Below the pieces are notes generated by a model. The model ran no database searches. It saw only the letters and a program-made list of their open reading frames with translations, and was not told the origin of the DNA. Below, piece after piece: positions 6,525 to 10,777 of a stretch of DNA of 10,777 bases (its first letter is position 1; every line of letters starts with the position of its first letter). The stretch is from contig DOQG01000005.1 in assembly GCA_003512525.1 (NCBI GenBank), forward strand, positions 1 to 10,777. The letters are read 5' to 3'. The position numbers and the translations under genes were made by a program. This DNA comes from Oscillospiraceae bacterium (lineage in GTDB: Bacteria > Bacillota > Clostridia > Oscillospirales > Ruminococcaceae).

Positions 6525-7823
6525 TTACTTTCCTTTCCTTGTTGACTGCTCACGCAGAAATGCCTTTGCAAGCTGATTTTTTTCCGCAAGGTTGCGCTTT
6601 GCAGGACAGACAAAGCTGCAAGCGCCGCAGTTGACGCAGAGGTTTACCTTCAGCTTTTCAAGTCGCCTTGCGTCCCTCATATCAAATGCGTGTTCAAGCT
6701 CTGTCGGCAGAAGATTCATACTGCAGGCTCTCACGCACTTGCCGCAGCGTATGCACTCAGACGGCTCATATACGGGGCTGTCTGCGAACATAAGCACTGC
6801 GTTGTTTGTTTTGGAAAGCGGATAATCAGGGTCGAATGCACAAGCACCCATCATAGGTCCGCCGAGTATTATCCTGTCGGGCTTGTCGGAAAGCTCAGCG
6901 TAATACACTATCTCACCTATCGACATTCCGACAGGAACAATGAAGTTTGACGGCTTCTTCACAATATTTCCGTCAACGGTTATTCTTCTTTTTACAAGCG
7001 GCATACCTGTTCTTATATACTGTGCGATAAATGCCGCTGTAGAGGAATTTACCACTATACAGCCGCTTGCAAGCGGCAGTGTGCCTTCCTTTACCACTCT
7101 GCCTGTCGTGCTGAAAATAAGCGTTTTCTCCGCACCCTGCGGATAGCTTGACTTAAGCGCCTTTACTGTGATGTTGTCGTGCTTTTCGCAAAGCCTTGTC
7201 ATTTTCTCGATTGCCTTCGGCTTATTCTTTTCAATGCCGATTATGCACTTCGGTATTCCGAGATATTTCAGCATAAGCAACACGCCCTCGAGAACGTCCT
7301 CGCCCTCCTCCATAAAGCAACGGTAGTCGGAGGTTATGTAAGGCTCGCACTCCGCACCGTTTATAATAAGAAAGTCGGGCTGTTTTTCTTTGGGGTCAAA
7401 GCCGAGCTTCAGCGATGTTGGGAAACCTGCGCCGCCAAGACCTATGGAGCCGCTGTTTCTTACCGCCTGTAAAAACTGCTCCCTGTTTTCTACAGTAGGG
7501 GGACAGACGCTGTCGCTGACCTCTTCCAGTCCATCATTTTCAATAACTACCGACTGCATATTTCTGCCCGATATATGCAGGACATCGGTTATTGCCGTTA
7601 CCGTTCCCGATATGCTGCTGTGAACGGGTGCGGACATAGCCGCCTCGCTGCTGCCTATCACATCGCCTATCTTCACCTTGTCACCGACCTTTACTGTCGG
7701 GGTACACGGTGCACCGAGATGCTGAGCCATACTTATCACTACCTTGTCGGGCAGTGGGAGCGTTACTGTTTTGCTCTCGGCGGAATGCTTGAAGTGTGGC
7801 AGCTTTACCTGATGTAAAAGCAT
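6525..7823 (-). CDS. rnfC: Rnf complex subunit C, NADH/FMN and Fe-S subunit
   Basis: A 432-residue peripheral cytoplasmic subunit that reacts with NAD(H). An N-terminal barrel-sandwich domain comes first (PLPDKVVISMAQHLGAPCTP; GDKVKIGDVIG about 48-57). A Complex I 51-kDa-like region follows, with the glycine-rich nucleotide/flavin motif GLGGAGFPTSLK (128-139) and INGAECEPYITSDYR (154-168). An SLBB-type segment and GGPMMG (321-326) come next, then two [4Fe-4S] motifs, CIRCGKCVRAC (C357, C360, C363, C367) and CVNCGACSFVC (C396, C399, C402, C406). It lacks the long alanine-rich C-terminal repeats of enterobacterial RsxC. The start at 7821-7823 follows GGAGGG by about eight nt. It is the first gene of the operon, directly behind the promoter at 7871-7899. 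Confidence 0.97.
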   Translation of the reverse strand: MLLHQVKLPHFKHSAESKTVTLPLPDKVVISMAQHLGAPCTPTVKVGDKVKIGDVIGSSEAAMSAPVHSSISGTVTAITDVLHISGRNMQSVVIENDGLEEVSDSVCPPTVENREQFLQAVRNSGSIGLGGAGFPTSLKLGFDPKEKQPDFLIINGAECEPYITSDYRCFMEEGEDVLEGVLLMLKYLGIPKCIIGIEKNKPKAIEKMTRLCEKHDNITVKALKSSYPQGAEKTLIFSTTGRVVKEGTLPLASGCIVVNSSTAAFIAQYIRTGMPLVKRRITVDGNIVKKPSNFIVPVGMSIGEIVYYAELSDKPDRIILGGPMMGACAFDPDYPLSKTNNAVLMFADSPVYEPSECIRCGKCVRACSMNLLPTELEHAFDMRDARRLEKLKVNLCVNCGACSFVCPAKRNLAEKNQLAKAFLREQSTRKGK

Positions 7824-7870
7824 AAATTATACCCTCCGGATTCATTCCCGTTTTTTAGTTATACAATTTT

Positions 7871-7899
7871 ATTTTACACTAAATAATGCGCATAGTCAA
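7871..7899 (-). promoter_or_regulatory. Sigma-A-type promoter of the rnf operon
   Basis: On the minus strand, TTGACT (plus 7894-7899) and TAAAAT (plus 7871-7876) are separated by exactly 17 nt. Transcription would begin near 7864, leaving a leader of about 40 nt with GGAGGG before the rnfC ATG. No riboswitch or attenuator is seen in so short a leader. It is divergent from the cupin operon promoter, with 84 bp between the two -35 boxes. Confidence 0.85.
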
Positions 7900-7983
7900 G
7901 AAAAAATGCGTGGCAGGCAGAGAATATCGACAATTGCTCAAAATTTGTATTGTGAAATTATGATGAAAGTTTTCTATGTCCTA

Positions 7984-8014
7984 TTGACATGGAGTAAGCT
8001 CCAGGTTGTACAAT
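7984..8014 (+). promoter_or_regulatory. MerR-family-type promoter/operator of the cupin operon
   Basis: TTGACA (7984-7989) and TACAAT (8009-8014) are separated by 19 nt instead of the optimal 17. The spacer holds the inverted repeat TGGAG-N4-CTCCA (7990-8003), followed by GG. An over-long spacer with a dyad between -35 and -10 is the known architecture for MerR-family activators, which twist the DNA to align the two boxes, and the sequence resembles sites of the AdhR/NmlR aldehyde- and thiol-stress branch. The regulator gene is not in the window. Transcription would start near 8021, ahead of the cupin gene. Confidence 0.85.
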
Positions 8015-8058
8015 TAAACCGCAAAACGATAAATTATCCAAAGCGGGAGGAATTAAAG

Positions 8059-8490
8059 ATGAAAATATCATCCAAAGAAGAATTTGAAAAGCTCAACGTG
8101 TTCGGCACAGGCGCGGCTAACACGGCTTACGCAAAATATTTTATCGGGGATTCTTTTTTAAATCCCCTGACAAAGGCAGAGGACGGATTATTCCTCGCAA
8201 ATGTAACATTTGAGCCGGGCTGCCGCAATAACTGGCATATCCACCACGCTAAAAAAGGCGGCGGTCAGCTACTTATCTGCACCGCAGGCGAGGGCTGGTA
8301 TCAGGAATACGGCAAGGACGCGGTAAGCCTTGTGCCCGGTACAGTCATCGTTATCCCCGAGGGAGTAAAGCACTGGCACGGTGCAAAGAAGGACAGCTGG
8401 TTCTCTCATATAGCGGTTGAAATGCCGGGTGAGGAATGCTCAAGCGAATGGTGCGAACAGGTTTCGGACAAAGAATACAATGCACTGTAA
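8059..8490 (+). CDS. Small single-domain cupin protein
   Basis: A predicted protein of 143 residues with one cupin barrel. Motif 1 is GCRNNWHIHHAKKGGGQ, giving candidate metal ligands H60, H62 and Q70. Motif 2 is PGTVIVIPEGVKHWHGA, with H107 as the fourth ligand. The metal is unknown and glutamine takes the place of the usual glutamate. Proteins of this type occur next to carboxymuconolactone-decarboxylase-like genes, as here. A longer in-frame reading from 7906 would run through the promoter. The ATG at 8059-8061 is chosen because GGGAGG (8045-8050) lies eight nt upstream and the protein then begins at the family-typical position. It is first of three genes likely under a MerR-type activator. 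The exact substrate cannot be told from sequence; a role in handling reactive carbonyls or quinones is an inference from context. Confidence 0.9.
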   Translation: MKISSKEEFEKLNVFGTGAANTAYAKYFIGDSFLNPLTKAEDGLFLANVTFEPGCRNNWHIHHAKKGGGQLLICTAGEGWYQEYGKDAVSLVPGTVIVIPEGVKHWHGAKKDSWFSHIAVEMPGEECSSEWCEQVSDKEYNAL

Positions 8491-8514
8491 TTTAAATAAA
8501 GGAGAATCTCATTT

Positions 8515-8841
8515 ATGAAAAAACAAACAGCAGGAAGAAACGCACTCGGCGAATTTGCGCCGAAATTTGCAGAGCTAAACGATGATGTATTATTCGGTGA
8601 AGTTTGGTCAAGAGAGGACAAACTCTCAGCCCGTGACAGAAGTCTTGTAACAGTAGCCGCTCTTATCGGAAGCGGTATCCTCGACAGCTCGCTTGAATAC
8701 CACATTATGCACGCAAAAGAAAACGGAATTACTGCGGAAGAAATGGCGGAGGCCATAACTCACATTGCATTCTATGCAGGCTGGCCTAAGGCGTGGGCAG
8801 CTTTCAACTATGCGAAGAAAATCTATACGGAGGTAAAGTAA
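8515..8841 (+). CDS. Carboxymuconolactone decarboxylase-like protein
   Basis: A 108-residue all-helical protein of the CMD/AhpD superfamily. Family marks include WSREDKLSARDRSLVTVAALIG (31-52), an LEYHIMHAKENGITAEEMAEAI-like stretch (60-81) with H63 and H66, and the end AGWPKAWAAFNYAKKIY. It contains no cysteine, so it cannot do the CxxC disulfide chemistry of AhpD peroxidase reductants and belongs with the cysteine-free CMD branch. True 4-carboxymuconolactone decarboxylation is not implied, since no aromatic pathway genes are near. GGAG at 8501-8504 precedes the ATG by ten nt. It is 24 nt after the cupin and one nt before the flavodoxin, so the three genes form one operon. Confidence 0.92.
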   Translation: MKKQTAGRNALGEFAPKFAELNDDVLFGEVWSREDKLSARDRSLVTVAALIGSGILDSSLEYHIMHAKENGITAEEMAEAITHIAFYAGWPKAWAAFNYAKKIYTEVK

Positions 8842-8842
8842 A

Positions 8843-9316
8843 ATGAAAGCAATCGTAATATATTATTCCTATTCGGGAAACACGAAAAATATAGCCTTAC
8901 ATATTGCCGAAGCACTAAATGCGGATACGGCTGTAATTGATACAGTCAAGGCTTATGAAGGAGATTACGACGCTGTTGTGGAACAGGGTCACGATGAAAT
9001 CAGAAAAGGATTCAGGCCTCCTATAAAGCCGATAAACGTTGACCTGTCGCAGTACGACACTATAATACTCGGCACACCTGTATGGTGGTACACATTCGCG
9101 CCTGCGGTAAAAACATTCATCGAAAGCAATGACCTTTCGGGAAAGACAATTTATCCGTTCGCAACAAACGGTGGCTGGCTCGGTCACACATTAAAGGATA
9201 TCGCCGCTGAATGCAATGGCGCAAATGTAAAAAACGGTCTTGATCTGCACTTCAATGGTGCAAAGCTCATGACCGATAAATCAAAGCTTGAAAGCTGGAT
9301 AAAAAATATTAAATAA
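8843..9316 (+). CDS. Small flavodoxin
   Basis: A 157-residue FMN-binding electron carrier or flavodoxin-fold reductase. The phosphate loop is YYSYSGNTKNIA (7-18), and GTPVWWYTFAPAVKTFIES (78-95) carries the tryptophan/tyrosine pair expected over the flavin ring. FATNGGWLGHTLKDIA (106-121) forms the later flavin-contact loop. Length and the TPVWW signature fit the flavodoxin group often found beside oxidoreductases rather than the long-chain photosynthetic type. GGAGGT (8829-8834) lies in the end of the previous gene, and the ATG follows that gene's stop by one nt. A terminator follows at 9353. It could reduce a product handled by the cupin and CMD proteins, or serve as a low-potential carrier; neither is shown. 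Confidence 0.93.
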   Translation: MKAIVIYYSYSGNTKNIALHIAEALNADTAVIDTVKAYEGDYDAVVEQGHDEIRKGFRPPIKPINVDLSQYDTIILGTPVWWYTFAPAVKTFIESNDLSGKTIYPFATNGGWLGHTLKDIAAECNGANVKNGLDLHFNGAKLMTDKSKLESWIKNIK

Positions 9317-9352
9317 TATGGAAAAGCCCGACAAGCAAGAGCAAACGCAAAT

Positions 9353-9382
9353 AACCGCCGTGCTCGCGCACAGCGGTTTTTT
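9353..9382 (+). terminator. Rho-independent terminator of the cupin operon
   Basis: AACCGC-c-GTGC and GCAC-a-GCGGTT form a ten-pair stem with one C/A mismatch and a 4-nt loop TCGC. The stem is followed by four further T (six T in all from 9377). It sits 36 nt after the flavodoxin stop. Read on the minus strand it could also help end the membrane-protein gene that stops at 9393, although the tail there (ATTTGC) is weak. Confidence 0.92.
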
Positions 9383-9392
9383 ATTATCATTT

Positions 9393-9887
9393 TTACTGTA
9401 TAAATATCATCATTACAGCCGACAGTATCGCCGATATCGCAGGAAATCCGACAAGCGTCAACAGCCACTTTTTTATCATCGTATTTTTATGGATATACGG
9501 CATCAGATCCTCCGTACCGGGAATTATCCACGCATTCGTGTGACCCACCCAGTAGGTGTCAATGAAAAATCTATCAAACAGTCCCGATATTATCAGTATA
9601 GCGGTGATCTGCCAGAAGCCTTCAAGAAAGCCCCTCGCACCGTTTATGTAATACACGCAGAAAAGCGTGACCACAAGTAGCGGTAAAACCGAGAAAAGCT
9701 TGAACAGGTTTGCGTTCTTTATGATCTGCTTTTTGGTGATAAGCCCTTTTTCAATTACCCTGTCCCATACCGGTTTTTCATAAAAGCAGACGAGATTGAC
9801 ATTGTTTTTTGCAATGCCGACAACACAGCCCAGAAGCAGAATAAAGCTTGCCGCCAGACTTTCAATGAATATAAGTGCGAATATCAT
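9393..9887 (-). CDS. Four-span membrane protein, second of a tandem pair
   Basis: A 164-residue membrane protein; family not recognised. There are about four hydrophobic segments (roughly 2-24, 66-81, 94-106 and 140-162). Polar landmarks are FYEKPVWDRVIEKGLITKKQ (35-54), INGARGFLEGFWQ (81-93), LFDRFFIDTYWVGHT (103-117) and WIIPGTEDLM (120-129). The same landmarks appear in the same order in the preceding gene at 9949-10455, so the two are paralogues by tandem duplication. The invariant aspartates, glutamate, arginine and tryptophans in and beside membrane segments suggest an active site or ion path, but no function can be named. AGAGGAAA lies just upstream of the ATG at 9885-9887. It is separated by 61 nt and a hairpin from its partner and probably shares its promoter. 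Confidence 0.85.
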   Translation of the reverse strand: MIFALIFIESLAASFILLLGCVVGIAKNNVNLVCFYEKPVWDRVIEKGLITKKQIIKNANLFKLFSVLPLLVVTLFCVYYINGARGFLEGFWQITAILIISGLFDRFFIDTYWVGHTNAWIIPGTEDLMPYIHKNTMIKKWLLTLVGFPAISAILSAVMMIFIQ

Positions 9888-9912
9888 AATTTCCTCTCTT
9901 TAAAGTTAAATC

Positions 9913-9941
9913 CGGCTAACCTTGCGGTACAGCATTAGCCG
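9913..9941 (-). other. Intercistronic hairpin between the paired membrane genes
   Basis: CGGCTAA (9913-9919) and TTAGCCG (9935-9941) form a perfect 7-bp stem, with TGC/GCA able to pair inside the 15-nt loop. It lies directly after the stop codon of the upstream gene (9949-9951) and has no T-run, so it is unlikely to be a full terminator. Such a structure can set the relative amounts of two co-transcribed messages; that role is inferred. Confidence 0.55.
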
Positions 9942-9948
9942 ATATTCT

Positions 9949-10455
9949 TTACAAAGCCAGTCCTATTGCCCATGCGATAAGTCCTGCCAAAGCCGCAACG
10001 GGTACTGTCATAATAAGCAGCTTCAGCATCTTTGTAGCCTTATACTTAGGATCGTGCCAGGTGTCAAGCAGATCTTCTGTGCCGGGGATTATCCACCATT
10101 TCGACTTTGCTACCCAAAGATAGTCAACGAAGAACCAGTCGAAGAACTCCATTCCGTAGAACAGGACGTAATACTGCCATGCGCATTCAAAATATCCTCT
10201 TGCTCCGTTCATAAAGAGTATCATGACTATCGGGAATATCAGATCTCCGATCAAAAGCAGTGTCATCGAAATGACAGTGCGCTGCTTTATTTTCTTAGCG
10301 CTCGTAAGACCCATTTCCACAACTCTGTCCTGCATAACCTTAGGATAGAATATAATTCCGCCTACAGGTCCTTTTCTGCCAACAAGTGCAAGCATAAAAA
10401 GTGCAAACCATACCCACAGGATAAGAATTTCTATAACCAGCTTAAGTATCATCAT
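9949..10455 (-). CDS. Four-span membrane protein, first of a tandem pair
   Basis: A 168-residue membrane protein; family not recognised. Hydrophobic segments lie at about 3-26, 62-81, 95-112 and 144-167. It shares with the downstream gene FYPKVMQDRVVEMGL (36-50), NGARGYFECAWQ (83-94), FFDWFFVDYLWV (104-115) and WWIIPGTEDLL (120-130). The strongest conserved blocks are NGARG, FD.FF.D..WV and WIIPGTEDL. The start ATG at 10453-10455 follows AAGGAG by about nine nt; a second ATG directly after it is equally possible. It is preceded by a consensus promoter with a leader of about 30 nt. No known catalytic or transport motif is seen, so function is left open. Confidence 0.85.
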   Translation of the reverse strand: MMILKLVIEILILWVWFALFMLALVGRKGPVGGIIFYPKVMQDRVVEMGLTSAKKIKQRTVISMTLLLIGDLIFPIVMILFMNGARGYFECAWQYYVLFYGMEFFDWFFVDYLWVAKSKWWIIPGTEDLLDTWHDPKYKATKMLKLLIMTVPVAALAGLIAWAIGLAL

Positions 10456-10489
10456 ATTTTCTTTCTCCTTCTTGTTTACTCCAATTTTG

Positions 10490-10518
10490 ATTATACACGA
10501 CTAACTCATCTGTGTCAA
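10490..10518 (-). promoter_or_regulatory. Consensus sigma-A promoter of the membrane-gene pair
   Basis: On the minus strand, TTGACA (plus 10513-10518) and TATAAT (plus 10490-10495) are separated by exactly 17 nt. Both boxes match the consensus perfectly, so strong constitutive-level transcription is expected unless a repressor intervenes. Transcription would begin near 10483, a short leader before the ATG at 10455. No operator dyad is obvious in the spacer. Confidence 0.92.
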
Positions 10519-10526
10519 TATAGGAA

Positions 10527-10558
10527 ATAAACAAATCCGCCTGTGTGTGCAGGCGGAT
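10527..10558 (-). terminator. Leftward Rho-independent terminator
   Basis: ATCCGCCTG (10535-10543) and CAGGCGGAT (10550-10558) form a perfect 9-bp stem with a 6-nt TG-repeat loop. On the minus strand the stem is followed by TTTGTTTATTT, an adequate T-rich tail; the plus-strand side has none. It would stop a transcript coming from beyond the right edge of the window, insulating the consensus promoter immediately to its left. Confidence 0.8.
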
Positions 10559-10607
10559 CAGCTTGTAGAAAAAGTCTGTTTTTATAAAGATAGAGCAAAT
10601 TCTCTAA

Positions 10608-10630
10608 CCCTAACCCCAAACCCCTTCCCC
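10608..10630 (-). repeat. G-quadruplex motif, telomere-like G runs
   Basis: The minus strand holds four runs of guanine (4, 4, 4 and 3 bases; plus-strand C runs at 10627-10630, 10621-10624, 10614-10617 and 10608-10610). They are separated by loops of only 2, 3 and 3 nt (AA, TTT, TTA). This satisfies the usual G3+N1-7 folding rule with very short loops. It lies outside any gene and next to the nested palindrome, so the two may form one element. Confidence 0.8.
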
Positions 10631-10638
10631 GTGGTGAA

Positions 10639-10765
10639 GGGCTGTGTATGCTTTGTTGGCTCTGCATCTGTGCAACAGTGGTCGTTTGTTGTCGGTGCGT
10701 CCTGCACCGACTTTGTTCGACCACTTGTATGCATCCTTGCATAGAGCCTTTGTGCATACACGCCC
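10639..10765. repeat. 127-nt nested palindrome with branched fold
   Basis: The stems nest from outside inwards. GGGC/GCCC (10639-10642 with 10762-10765) comes first, then GTGTATGC/GCATACAC (10644-10651 with 10754-10761), GGCTCT/AGAGCC (10658-10663 with 10743-10748), AGTGGTCG/CGACCACT (10677-10684 with 10718-10725) and GTCGGTGC/GCACCGAC (10691-10698 with 10704-10711). The apical loop is GTCCT. The internal loops are TTTGTT on the left arm twice (10652, 10685) and TTTGTT and TTTGT on the right arm (10712, 10749). Between stems two and three each arm can form its own small hairpin, TGCA-TCTG-TGCA (10663-10674) and ATGCA-TCCT-TGCAT (10729-10742), giving a four-way junction. No credible protein is encoded: readings through it in three frames lack ribosome-binding sites. 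It is probably a dispersed structured repeat or a structured RNA; not matched to a known family from memory. Confidence 0.85.
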
Positions 10766-10777
10766 GGCATCCGTGCC
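10766..10777. repeat. Further small hairpin module at the window edge
   Basis: GGCA-TCCG-TGCC forms a 4-bp stem with a TCCG loop, directly abutting the palindrome. It repeats the GCA-TCYN-TGC pattern of the side hairpins, which suggests the element or an array of modules continues beyond the window. Confidence 0.5.

Noticed and set aside
7906..8058. Upstream extension of the cupin gene from an ATG at 7906
   Set aside because: It would translate through the promoter and the MerR-type operator; the ATG at 8059 has a strong ribosome-binding site and gives the normal cupin N-terminus.
9318..9680. Plus-strand 120-residue frame after the flavodoxin
   Set aside because: It starts before and reads through the terminator at 9353-9382 and lies opposite a well-supported membrane-protein gene.
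9922..10530. Plus-strand 202-residue frame opposite the membrane gene at 9949-10455
   Set aside because: Its composition (many His, Cys, Tyr and Ser without motifs) is that of an antisense reading. The minus-strand gene has a ribosome-binding site, a consensus promoter and a paralogue.
10515..10770. Open reading frames on both strands at the right edge (80, 65 and 62 residues)
   Set aside because: They run through the terminator hairpin, the G-run tract and the nested palindrome, lack ribosome-binding sites, and their sequences reflect the inverted repeats rather than a protein.
1..10777. CRISPR array, tRNA, rRNA or transposase
   Set aside because: No regularly spaced repeats beyond the single 12-bp pair, no tRNA-like cloverleaf with a CCA-type acceptor and T-arm, and no transposase motifs were seen. 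The branched palindrome lacks the tRNA consensus bases.

Overview
The window looks like a piece of chromosome from an anaerobic, gut-type Clostridia, most likely an Oscillospiraceae/Ruminococcus-like organism. This placement is inferred from the rnfCDGEAB gene order, the Clostridia-type RnfB, the moderate GC content and the style of the ribosome-binding sites; no rRNA or other marker gene is present.

Region 1 (about 230-7900, minus strand) is one tight nine-gene transcription unit. A good sigma-A-type promoter (7871-7899) precedes rnfC, rnfD, rnfG, rnfE, rnfA and rnfB, the complete Rnf ferredoxin:NAD+ oxidoreductase that couples electron transfer to ion translocation. Three membrane-protein genes follow without a visible break. 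Two are tandem paralogues, the second with a C-terminal zinc ribbon. The third is a five-to-six-span protein with a GGDEF domain whose signature is degenerate (ESDKI instead of GGDEF). Gaps between all nine genes run from -8 to +39 nt, and the only strong terminator is at 232-278.

Region 2 (about 7900-9385, plus strand) is a divergent three-gene operon: a cupin, a cysteine-free carboxymuconolactone-decarboxylase-like protein and a small flavodoxin. Its promoter has a 19-bp spacer carrying TGGAG-N4-CTCCA, the hallmark of activation by a MerR-family regulator. No MerR gene lies in the window. A clear terminator closes the operon at 9353-9382.

Region 3 (about 9390-10520, minus strand) holds two tandem, clearly paralogous four-helix membrane proteins of unrecognised family, transcribed from a perfect-consensus promoter (TTGACA-N17-TATAAT).

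Region 4 (about 10530-10777) has no credible gene and is structurally the most striking part. It holds a terminator hairpin facing left, a four-run G-quadruplex motif on the minus strand, and a ~127-nt nested palindrome. The palindrome's stems are separated by near-identical TTTGTT internal loops on both arms, with a side hairpin on each arm, giving a potential four-way-junction fold. A similar small hairpin continues to the window edge. It is probably a dispersed structured repeat or a structured RNA.

The left 230 bases are AT-rich intergenic DNA with a 12-bp direct repeat and no gene.
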